From Solimicrobium sp040544425 (GTDB lineage Bacteria > Pseudomonadota > Gammaproteobacteria > Burkholderiales > Burkholderiaceae_D): 64,000 nucleotides of DNA. The notes beneath the pieces are model-generated. The model saw only the letters and a program-made list of their open reading frames with translations. It ran no database searches and was not told where the DNA came from. The stretch spans positions 124,001 through 188,000 of the forward strand of contig JBEONO010000001.1 of NCBI GenBank assembly GCA_040544425.1, read 5' to 3'. This document shows, piece by piece, positions 8,801-15,599 of this stretch. The translations under genes and the position numbers were made by a program. The number at the start of each line of letters is the position of its first letter. The stretch's first letter is position 1.

Positions 8801-9859
8801 ATGAAATATCCGGCACTGTCTCCATTTTCCGAATTGGTCGATCAACTTGATCAATTTAACCAGATCATCGATGTGCGCAGTCCCGCCGAATTCGAACTCG
8901 ATCATATTCCGGGCGCAATCAATTGCCCGGTCTTGAATAACGAGGAGCGCATCCGCATCGGCACCATGTACAAACAGATCAATGCCTTCGAAGCCAAGAA
9001 GCTCGGCGCGGCGCTGGTTGCGCGCAATATCGCCATGCACATCGAACAGCAATTCCTGGCGCAGCCGCGCGACTGGAAGCCCCTGATCTATTGCTGGCGG
9101 GGCGGCAATCGCAGCGGCGCGATGGCGATCATTCTGGCCAAAATCGGCTGGCCGGTGTTCCAGTTGGATGGTGGTTACAAGGCTTATCGCAATCACGTCA
9201 ATGCAGCATTGCCCGAGCTGGCCAGACGCTTTCACTATCGTGTGATCTGCGGCACCACTGGCAGCGGTAAAAGCCGTCTGTTGCAGGCAATGGATGAAAT
9301 TGGTGCTCAGGTGCTGGATTTGGAGCAATTGGCTTCGCATCGTGGTTCGGTGTTGGGCGATTTGGTTGAAGAACCGCAGCCGGCACAAAAGGCGTTTGAA
9401 AGCGCGATCTGGGATAGGTTGCGACGCTTTGATCCGGCCAAAGTGGTGTATGTGGAATCGGAAAGCAAGAAGGTCGGGAATTTGCGGGTACCGGCTGATT
9501 TGATTGAGTCGATACGCACAGCGGATTGTGTCAACCTGCAGGCATCGATTGAGATGCGGGTGGCTTTATTGATGGAAGAATATGCGTATTTCGTCGAGCA
9601 ACCGGTGCAGTTGATGAAGCGACTCAATTATCTGACCGCCTTGCACGGCAAAGAAAAAATTTTTCTGTGGCAGCAATTGGTCGATCAAAATCTGATGGCC
9701 GAGCTGGTGCGTGAATTATTGGAATCGCATTATGACCCGGCGTACCTGCGCTCCATCGGGCGCAATTTTCCGCAGCTGGTGGCAGCGCCTGTGACCAATT
9801 TACCGGGCATTACAAAGCAGGATTTTTTGGCACTTGCGCATCAGTTGTTGCAGGCTTAG
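8801..9859 (+). CDS. mnmH: tRNA 2-selenouridine/geranyl-2-thiouridine synthase
   Basis: MnmH (SelU, YbbB) converts the wobble 2-thiouridine of tRNA-Lys/Glu/Gln to geranyl-thiouridine and, with selenophosphate, to 2-selenouridine. Residues 1-135 are a rhodanese domain with the catalytic C98 in LIYCWRGGNRSG. Residues 151-158 (GTTGSGKS) form a P-loop, typical of this fusion family. Length 352 is normal. No selD or selenocysteine gene lies in the window. The last 50 bp overlap the convergent ccoS gene on the other strand. Confidence 0.93.
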   Translation: MKYPALSPFSELVDQLDQFNQIIDVRSPAEFELDHIPGAINCPVLNNEERIRIGTMYKQINAFEAKKLGAALVARNIAMHIEQQFLAQPRDWKPLIYCWRGGNRSGAMAIILAKIGWPVFQLDGGYKAYRNHVNAALPELARRFHYRVICGTTGSGKSRLLQAMDEIGAQVLDLEQLASHRGSVLGDLVEEPQPAQKAFESAIWDRLRRFDPAKVVYVESESKKVGNLRVPADLIESIRTADCVNLQASIEMRVALLMEEYAYFVEQPVQLMKRLNYLTALHGKEKIFLWQQLVDQNLMAELVRELLESHYDPAYLRSIGRNFPQLVAAPVTNLPGITKQDFLALAHQLLQA

Positions 9860-10007
9860 AGGTCGGCAGATCGTCTTCCAGAAAAATACGATTGGCCTCT
9901 TCATCCAGGCTTTCAAACTGCTGATTATTTAACGCCCACCAGAAAATCGCTCCAATTAAAAACACCAGGACGATACTCACGGGGATGAGCAAATATAAAA
10001 TCTCCAC
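9810..10007 (-). CDS. ccoS: Cytochrome oxidase cbb3 maturation protein CcoS
   Basis: Small one-TM membrane protein needed for cofactor insertion into cbb3 oxidase. From the GTG at 10007 it reads MEILYLLIPVSIVLVFLIG, one TM helix, followed by AIFWWALNNQQFESLDEEANRIFLEDD, the family signature (FDDLE-like acidic stretch). It is 65 residues. The frame stays open upstream into the end of ccoI, but GTG 10007 gives the normal CcoS N-terminus. It lies 4 nt downstream of the ccoI stop, so the two are surely co-transcribed. Its 3' end runs antiparallel into mnmH. Confidence 0.9.
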   Translation of the reverse strand: MEILYLLIPVSIVLVFLIGAIFWWALNNQQFESLDEEANRIFLEDDLPTSKPATTDAQVPKNPAL

Positions 10008-10011
10008 AGCT

Positions 10012-12207
10012 CTACCTTTTCTTAATGAGCAAACGCAGTGAATTGCACACCACAATCACCGAGCTTACCGACATGCCGATCGCGGCATGCCAGGGCAGAA
10101 TCACACCGGCCATCGCGGCAGGAATTGCAAACAGATTGTAGCCAACTGCCCAGGCCAGATTTTGTTTGATCAGCCGCAACGAGCGCTGGCACATATGGAC
10201 TGCATAAGCAAAGTCCGGCAGGCGGTTCGACAACAGTAACACGTCGCTGCGCGCCTGGGTGATCGGTGCGCCTTGTCCCATTGCTACCGACACGTCGGCG
10301 ATTGACAGACTCGGGCCGTCATTCATGCCGTCGCCAACCATCACGACTTTATTGCCATTTTTTTGCATGGCCTGGATCGCCTGATATTTTTCCTCCGGAC
10401 TCATATTGCCAACCGCGTGAGCGAGCTGCAATTGAGCGGCAATATGTTGGACCACGCTGGCGCTGTCACCGGACAGGATGTGCAATTGCTTGCCCATCGC
10501 CTGCAATTGCTGCGCCATCTGCAGCGCATCGGGTCTGAGCACATCATTGAGTGCAAACAGGGCGATCAGGCCCCGATCATCACCAAAAGCACACAGGCTG
10601 GCATTGCTGAAAATGGCGGGTAGTTGATCGAGTTGAAGCGGCGCTTCTGTCGACAGCTCCTGCACATAGCGAATTCTTCCGATGCGGTACAGGCGATCTT
10701 GATAACGTGCCTGCACACCAAGACCGGTGGCCTCGCTGATTTCAGTGCAGTACAGTTCGGAGCTCGGCAATTCGCTCGCCAGTGCTTTTGATACCGGGTG
10801 GGATGAGTGGGCAGCCATTGCCGCGCAGATTGGCAGTTCGGCTTCACGCCAGTTCTGGCTGGCGCTGACTTTGAGTTTTCCTTCGGTCAGTGTGCCGGTT
10901 TTGTCGAACACGATATGCTGCGCGCGTGCCAGACCCTCGATCGCCGTTCCCTTGGCAACCAGTACTCCACGCCTGGCAAGCAAGCCGATAATCGCCGACA
11001 TCACGCCCGGTGTCGCCAGTGACAGCGCACACGGACAGGTCACCACCAACACGGTAATCGCAATCCATATCGCACGACTGGGATCGATTTGCCACCAAAC
11101 TAGGCCGGTCACTACCGCCAGCAACATGATGATGGTCAGGAATTGGCTGGCGTGCCGGTCTGCCAGTGCGACGAGTGGTGGCTTCTCATTGCTGGCCGCT
11201 TCCATTTTGCTCAGCAATCGGGAAAACTGGGTAGCGTCGGCGACCTGCTGTGCGCGCATGATTAAGGGATTGCTGATATTGATCGCTCCGCCGATCAGCA
11301 AGGAATCGACCTGCTTGGCTTGCGGCCGGGATTCGCCGCTCATCCAGGATTCATCGCAGTTGCTGTGTCCTTCAACCACAATGCCATCGGCGGGAATTTG
11401 CGCGCCCGCCGGAATCAATACATAGTCGTTGACCTGCAATTGCTGCGCATCGATCTGCACCGTGCTGCGGCTGTCCGGATAACCGGGCAGGTGTTGTGCA
11501 TAGGTTGGCGTAAGCGCAGTCAGACTGCGCAACGCGGCCGTGCTCTTTTCGTGCACACGACTTTCGATCAGGCGTCCGGTCAACAGCAGCGACACGAACA
11601 TGATCATCGAATCGAAATACACCGGTCCGCCAAAAAAGGTTGCCCAGGTACTCATGATAAATGTCGCCAGTATGCCGATACTCACCGGTATATCCATCCC
11701 GACATGGCGATTCTTGATATCGCGCCAGGCTGATTGAAAAAACGGTGTCGCGGAAAACAGCAGAACCGGAATTGCCAGCGCCAGACAGGCAAGCTTCAAC
11801 AAGTGATCGATATCGGGCGACAGGTCACCGCCGACTTCGGGATGCGGTTCCAGATAGGCCGGGAAGGCATACATCATGGATTGCATCATCGCGAACCAGG
11901 CAACGAACAGACGCCAGATATCCCGCTTGTGACGTTTTAATTGGGTAGTGCCGCTGTCAGGCAAAGCACCGTATCCGAGGTCCTGCACCGCATCAACAAT
12001 TTTGTGCAGGCTGATTGTCTCGGGATACCAGCTGACGTCAACCCGATGCCCGACATAATTCATCTGTACGCTGGCCACGCCCTTGATTTGTTTGAGTCGA
12101 AATTCGATCAGCTGAGCACAGGCAGCGCAGCGCATGCCGGAAAGGCTGATTTTCTCACTCTGGCAATCGGCCATGCTGATCGGCGCCGCAGTTGAGTTGA
12201 TAGTCAT
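10012..12207 (-). CDS. ccoI: Copper-translocating P-type ATPase for cbb3 oxidase assembly (main part)
   Basis: CopA2/CcoI-type P1B ATPase that exports Cu(I) to the periplasm for cbb3 oxidase. Seen: an HMA domain with the Cu-binding GMRCAAC (C27, C30), TM helices from about residue 97, the A-domain MSGES (289-293), the CPC metal motif (391-393), the phosphorylation motif DKTGT (435-439), MVGDGMNDGP and C-terminal TM helices. It is 731 residues. The N-terminal PF12156-like metal-binding domain that CcoI proteins usually carry is encoded just upstream in the same frame but cut off by a TAA that touches this ATG. The cbb3 genes ccoNOP and ccoG/H are not in the window. Confidence 0.92.
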   Translation of the reverse strand: MTINSTAAPISMADCQSEKISLSGMRCAACAQLIEFRLKQIKGVASVQMNYVGHRVDVSWYPETISLHKIVDAVQDLGYGALPDSGTTQLKRHKRDIWRLFVAWFAMMQSMMYAFPAYLEPHPEVGGDLSPDIDHLLKLACLALAIPVLLFSATPFFQSAWRDIKNRHVGMDIPVSIGILATFIMSTWATFFGGPVYFDSMIMFVSLLLTGRLIESRVHEKSTAALRSLTALTPTYAQHLPGYPDSRSTVQIDAQQLQVNDYVLIPAGAQIPADGIVVEGHSNCDESWMSGESRPQAKQVDSLLIGGAINISNPLIMRAQQVADATQFSRLLSKMEAASNEKPPLVALADRHASQFLTIIMLLAVVTGLVWWQIDPSRAIWIAITVLVVTCPCALSLATPGVMSAIIGLLARRGVLVAKGTAIEGLARAQHIVFDKTGTLTEGKLKVSASQNWREAELPICAAMAAHSSHPVSKALASELPSSELYCTEISEATGLGVQARYQDRLYRIGRIRYVQELSTEAPLQLDQLPAIFSNASLCAFGDDRGLIALFALNDVLRPDALQMAQQLQAMGKQLHILSGDSASVVQHIAAQLQLAHAVGNMSPEEKYQAIQAMQKNGNKVVMVGDGMNDGPSLSIADVSVAMGQGAPITQARSDVLLLSNRLPDFAYAVHMCQRSLRLIKQNLAWAVGYNLFAIPAAMAGVILPWHAAIGMSVSSVIVVCNSLRLLIKKR

Positions 12208-12420
12208 TTATGGAGTCAGCAGTGCTGTTGAATTTTTGTTCTGCACATATTCATCGGTCAAACCATGTGATTCAACCATCATCAATACTGCTTCACAGCC
12301 GTGGCAGCACAAATCACGCAGCGCGCCGTCAAATTTCAACGTAACCACATGGCGCAGCGCGACCCGCTCGCCACAATGGTAGCAAGGTATTGATTCACGT
12401 CGGGTGAACAGGCCAAACAC
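12208..12420 (-). CDS. Detached N-terminal metal-binding domain of CcoI
   Basis: Seventy residues resembling the putative metal-binding domain (PF12156) at the N-terminus of CcoI ATPases: CYHCGERV near residues 13-20, then DLCCHGCEAVLMMVESHGLTDEY. The gene is in the same frame as ccoI and the junction is TAA directly followed by ATG. Thus one nonsense codon (or a real gene split) separates the domain from the ATPase. Reinitiation at the abutting ATG would give both pieces. Whether this is a natural two-polypeptide arrangement or a recent mutation cannot be told from one sequence. Confidence 0.75.
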   Translation of the reverse strand: MFGLFTRRESIPCYHCGERVALRHVVTLKFDGALRDLCCHGCEAVLMMVESHGLTDEYVQNKNSTALLTP

Positions 12421-12486
12421 GGGGATTGATCCAATCTCTGATAAGTCGAAGAGGGGATGATTCTAACCGATAGGCAGCAAACTATA

Positions 12487-12500
12487 TTGATTTAGCTTAA
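12487..12500 (-). promoter_or_regulatory. Possible FNR/Anr-type site upstream of ccoI unit
   Basis: TTGAT-TTAG-CTTAA resembles the FNR consensus TTGAT-N4-ATCAA, with a perfect left half and a 3/5 right half, about 67 bp upstream of the first start codon. Oxygen control of cbb3 maturation genes by FNR/Anr is well known, which motivates the call, but the match is weak. Confidence 0.3.
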
Positions 12501-12534
12501 GAAACGAATATGGTGAAATTGACCAAAAACGGGC

Positions 12535-12566
12535 AAGAAAAAACGGTGGCATTGCACCACCGTTCT
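12535..12566 (-). terminator. Intrinsic terminator of the rluC-HAD-Rieske operon
   Basis: Inverted repeat AACGGTGG / CCACCGTT with a 7-nt loop. Read on the minus strand the hairpin is followed by TTTTTTC, so it ends leftward transcription arriving from the Rieske gene. It lies about 300 nt beyond that gene's stop. Confidence 0.7.
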
Positions 12567-12858
12567 TTTGTCATTCATTGTTTGCTGCATTTCACATGCA
12601 ACATGGCGAGGAATCTTAGAGACCTCAATCCTGTATTAACGACAACAGGCGCACTTCACGTAATCTTCAAAAGTCCAGATTGTAGAATTAATTATGTAAA
12701 AAATAAGGAGTTCTTTTCAATAATGGCCCCCTTCTGGTTGTCTGACTAGGAGTTCAATATATCCCACATAATGTGGATCACTCAAGAAAATAAAAACTAT
12801 CCTGCGCCTCTGTGTTTTATCGAAAATCTATGAGGGAGGAAGGGTGGAGAATCACCAT

Positions 12859-13224
12859 TTATGCGCGTGCCGGCCTGACGTAATTATCGACACACCAGAA
12901 TATTTTGTGGTCTTTTTCAATGACCGCTATTGGCCGCAATCTTCCGCCGCGGCACGGGCCGCCACTGCAATGCCCGGTATCGGGTTCGTAGATTGCGCCA
13001 TGGGTGGCGCACATCAAGTACAGGCCGCTGCCTTCAAAAAATTCACCCGGGCTCCAGTCGAGCTCAATCGGGACATGTGCGCAGCGGTTCAGATATCCGT
13101 ATACGACACCGCCGTAACGAATCACAAATCCAGTCGAGTCTTCGTCACCCGCAGTCACCGGGAAGCGGACACCTTTGCCACCTTCCAGAACCTCCGCCGC
13201 TTCGCATACCAGAATTTCAGTCAT
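12859..13224 (-). CDS. Rieske [2Fe-2S] ferredoxin-like protein
   Basis: Small soluble Rieske protein of 121 residues. Cluster ligands are C48-x-H50 (RCAHVPIELDW) and C72-x2-H75 (MCATHGAIY), with the following GHCSGGPCRGG loop carrying two extra cysteines. There is no TM helix and no oxygenase domain, so it resembles the NirD/ferredoxin-like Rieske proteins encoded next to an HAD phosphatase and rluC in many Burkholderiales. It starts 2 nt after the HAD gene stop and so is tightly coupled. The partner enzyme is unknown. Confidence 0.85.
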   Translation of the reverse strand: MTEILVCEAAEVLEGGKGVRFPVTAGDEDSTGFVIRYGGVVYGYLNRCAHVPIELDWSPGEFFEGSGLYLMCATHGAIYEPDTGHCSGGPCRGGRLRPIAVIEKDHKIFWCVDNYVRPARA

Positions 13225-13226
13225 GA

Positions 13227-13886
13227 TCAGGCATTTTCATTGAGCCATTGATGCAATGCCGGGACGCTGCTGGCGACATATTCCGGGTTTAATTCTTGCA
13301 AGACCTTGCTGTCGTGCGCGCCATAATTCACTGCGACAGCAGCGGCACCGGCATTGGCTGCCATGAGCAAATCGTGCGTGGTATCGCCGATCATCACGGT
13401 GCGACTGATGTCCTGGCCCAATTCGCGCGTCAGCTCAAACAGCATCGCCGGATTCGGTTTGGAAAACGTTTCATCGGCACAGCGTGTGGCGTCAAACACC
13501 GTGAACAGATTGCTGGCATTTAATGCGCGATTCAATCCGACCCGGCTTTTTCCAGTGGCAACTGCGAGGAAGTAACCTTGCTGGGATAAATCAGCCAGCA
13601 TTTCCTGCACGCCTTCAAACAGCACCAGGTCGCTGTCCTGATTGAAGTAATGCTGGCGGTAGCGTTCAATGATTTGCGGATACATATGCGGAGCAACGTC
13701 TGGCATGGCTGCTTTCATGGCATCGGTCATTCCCAATCCAATCACGTAGGACGCCGCTTTTTTGCTTGGCACGGGCAGTCCCAGATCCTGTGCGGCGGCC
13801 TGGATGCAGCGGATGATCGTCGAAGTACTGTCCATTAAGGTGCCATCCCAGTCGAACACAATAAAATCGTATTTTCTCTTCGCCAT
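13227..13886 (-). CDS. HAD-superfamily phosphatase (phosphoglycolate phosphatase-like)
   Basis: HAD hydrolase, subfamily IA. Motif I is VFDWDGTLMDS (nucleophile D12, acid D14), motif II lies around VATGKSR and motif III around KPNPAMLFE, with MIGDTTHDLLMAANAGA as motif IV. A helical cap lies between motifs I and II. Length 219 matches Gph/phosphoglycolate-phosphatase-like proteins, but the substrate is not certain and the nearby aerobic genes do not identify it. The start follows a GGGAGTGTT RBS. It sits in an operon with rluC (18 nt upstream) and the Rieske gene. Confidence 0.85.
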   Translation of the reverse strand: MAKRKYDFIVFDWDGTLMDSTSTIIRCIQAAAQDLGLPVPSKKAASYVIGLGMTDAMKAAMPDVAPHMYPQIIERYRQHYFNQDSDLVLFEGVQEMLADLSQQGYFLAVATGKSRVGLNRALNASNLFTVFDATRCADETFSKPNPAMLFELTRELGQDISRTVMIGDTTHDLLMAANAGAAAVAVNYGAHDSKVLQELNPEYVASSVPALHQWLNENA

Positions 13887-13904
13887 AACACTCCCTTAAT
13901 TGAT

Positions 13905-14915
13905 TTAATTTTCTTTTAAGCTGATTAAGAACTGTTCGCAATCCGGTGGTAACGCGGCATTGATCGTCATTGGCTCACCCGTGTCGGGATGAGTGAAGGT
14001 AATTTGGTGTGCATGCAAAAACATGCGCTTCAACGCAATGCGTTTGCCTTCGGGCTTCATCAGGCGCCGGTTCAGGGCAAAGTCACCGTATTTGTCGTCA
14101 CCTGCCATGGCAAAGCCACTGGCTGACAGATGTACGCGAATTTGATGGGTACGCCCGGTTTTCAATTCGGCTTCGAGCAGGGTGAATTCGCCGCAGCGCT
14201 TAACCACTGAAAAGACTGTATGACTGGCCAGTCCGTCCGCCTGCACCCGAACCCGACGTTCTCCGTCGGCCGCGGTGTACTTGTGCAGCGGCAATTTAAT
14301 GTGTTGGCGCTGGTTTTTCCAATCGCCCTGAATCAGGGTCAGGTAGCGCTTGTCGGTCGTACCTTCACGCATTTGCTCATGCAAATTAGTCAATGCCGAG
14401 CGTTTTTTTGCCAGCATTAAAATACCGGAGGTTTCCCGGTCCAGTCGGTGCACCAGTTCCAGGAATTTGGCGTCAGGCCGGGAGGCGCGCAATTGCTCAA
14501 TTACGCCATAGGAGATTCCCGAGCCGCCATGCACTGCCACGCCGCTGGGTTTGTCGATAATTAATAAATGGGCATCTTCGAACAGGATCGCAAATTCTGA
14601 TTTTGGCGCGGTATTCGGTTTCGCCTGAGCCATACGGACCGGCGGAACGCGCACCACATCGTTGAGTTGCAACCTGTATAACTGATCAATCCGGCCTTTG
14701 TTGACCCGGACTTGTCCAGAACGCAGGATTTGATAGACGTGACTTTTCGGTACACCTTTGCAGATTTTCAGTAAAAAATTGTCAATTCTTTGCCCGACGT
14801 CTTCTTCTGAAATTGTCAACATTTGCACTTGAGCAACGGTTGCTGAGGCGATTGGTTCCGGTTCGGAACTTTTCTTTTCATGCAACTTACTATTAAATTT
14901 CGCTAAGTCCTTCAT
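13905..14915 (-). CDS. rluC: 23S rRNA pseudouridine(955/2504/2580) synthase
   Basis: Pseudouridine synthase modifying three uridines of 23S rRNA. An S4 domain (about residues 50-110, VGQRIDNFLLKICKGVPK) precedes the RluA-type catalytic domain, with HRLDRETSGIL supplying the catalytic Asp and KTGRTHQIRVHLS the C-terminal signature. The ATG at 14915 is preferred over an in-frame TTG at 14939 because the intervening ATTATATATTC looks like promoter sequence. The gene is first in a minus-strand operon and divergent from rne, an arrangement shared with many proteobacteria. Confidence 0.93.
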   Translation of the reverse strand: MKDLAKFNSKLHEKKSSEPEPIASATVAQVQMLTISEEDVGQRIDNFLLKICKGVPKSHVYQILRSGQVRVNKGRIDQLYRLQLNDVVRVPPVRMAQAKPNTAPKSEFAILFEDAHLLIIDKPSGVAVHGGSGISYGVIEQLRASRPDAKFLELVHRLDRETSGILMLAKKRSALTNLHEQMREGTTDKRYLTLIQGDWKNQRQHIKLPLHKYTAADGERRVRVQADGLASHTVFSVVKRCGEFTLLEAELKTGRTHQIRVHLSASGFAMAGDDKYGDFALNRRLMKPEGKRIALKRMFLHAHQITFTHPDTGEPMTINAALPPDCEQFLISLKEN

Positions 14916-14939
14916 TTTGAATATATAATTGTCGCGCAA

Positions 14940-15599
14940 TTGTGCTCTTTTGGAGTTGAACAGTTGCTTGTGTATGAAAAGAAGACATTCTACACAGTGG
15001 CGCGTCAGTCAGCCTCGCCTATTTGCAAAATTGACTGAAAAGATGTGTGCGTACCCATTCCGGGCATCAACTGTTGCCGGAAGCTTGGTTGTCGTAGTTT
15101 TGATTTTAAGAATTTTTTACTGGATAGCAGTTACTCACGTTGGGTATGCTTTTCAGTTGATGAATTGTTGTGATATCGATTTTTATAAGCTGTGCAGCGC
15201 AAGTTCTAAATTCGACACTATTAATAAGTAAGTGAATTTACAGCCTGCGTGAGATTCGTTAGATGGTGTGGTATCAGATATCCACCGGTGCCTCTTTGCA
15301 ACGAATTGTTGAATGACACGCTTTTTAAGTTGCGCATTGCCTGGTGAAGATGTTTTACCTTCGCTGTATATAGATAAATCTGAATCAAGTTCAGTATCTA
15401 AGCTGTCCAGAGACATGTGCACTCGGTAACCCTCATTTCATGCCCATAGCATGGCGCGTCATGCGCATCGCTATACATGCAAATTCTCACTGTCAGAACT
15501 ACTCCACCGCTACGCACATCCCCTGTAAAAATGGCGCGAACTCCGCATAAACACTGCGTTCGCGCCTTAGATGTGACCGTTGGGTCATGGAGTAAACAA
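14940..15599. promoter_or_regulatory. Divergent rluC/rne promoter region and long rne leader
   Basis: About 660 bp without a credible gene. It must hold the outward promoters of rluC and rne. In E. coli the rne mRNA has a ~360-nt structured leader through which RNase E autoregulates; a leader of similar size is possible here, but no conserved hairpin could be proven by eye. Open frames at 14929-15231 (+) and 15183-15422 (-) lack family resemblance. Confidence 0.45.

Larger units (their letters stand above)
12421..12858. other. Intergenic region upstream of the ccoI N-terminal domain gene
   Basis: 438 bp between two minus-strand units. It holds an FNR-like half-conserved palindrome (12487-12500), a minus-strand terminator (12535-12566) and otherwise A+T-rich sequence with no credible gene. 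Confidence 0.5.

Noticed and set aside
8801..9859. Possible linked selenium-metabolism genes around mnmH
   Set aside because: No selD, selA/B or tRNA-Sec was found nearby. MnmH can function in geranylation without them.
14929..15231. 100-codon frame in the rluC/rne gap
   Set aside because: Starts inside the rluC promoter zone and shows no family features.
15477..15599. Forty-one-codon N-terminal extension of RNase E
   Set aside because: The family starts at MKRMLFNATQQEE, which has a good RBS; the upstream codons have no conserved content.
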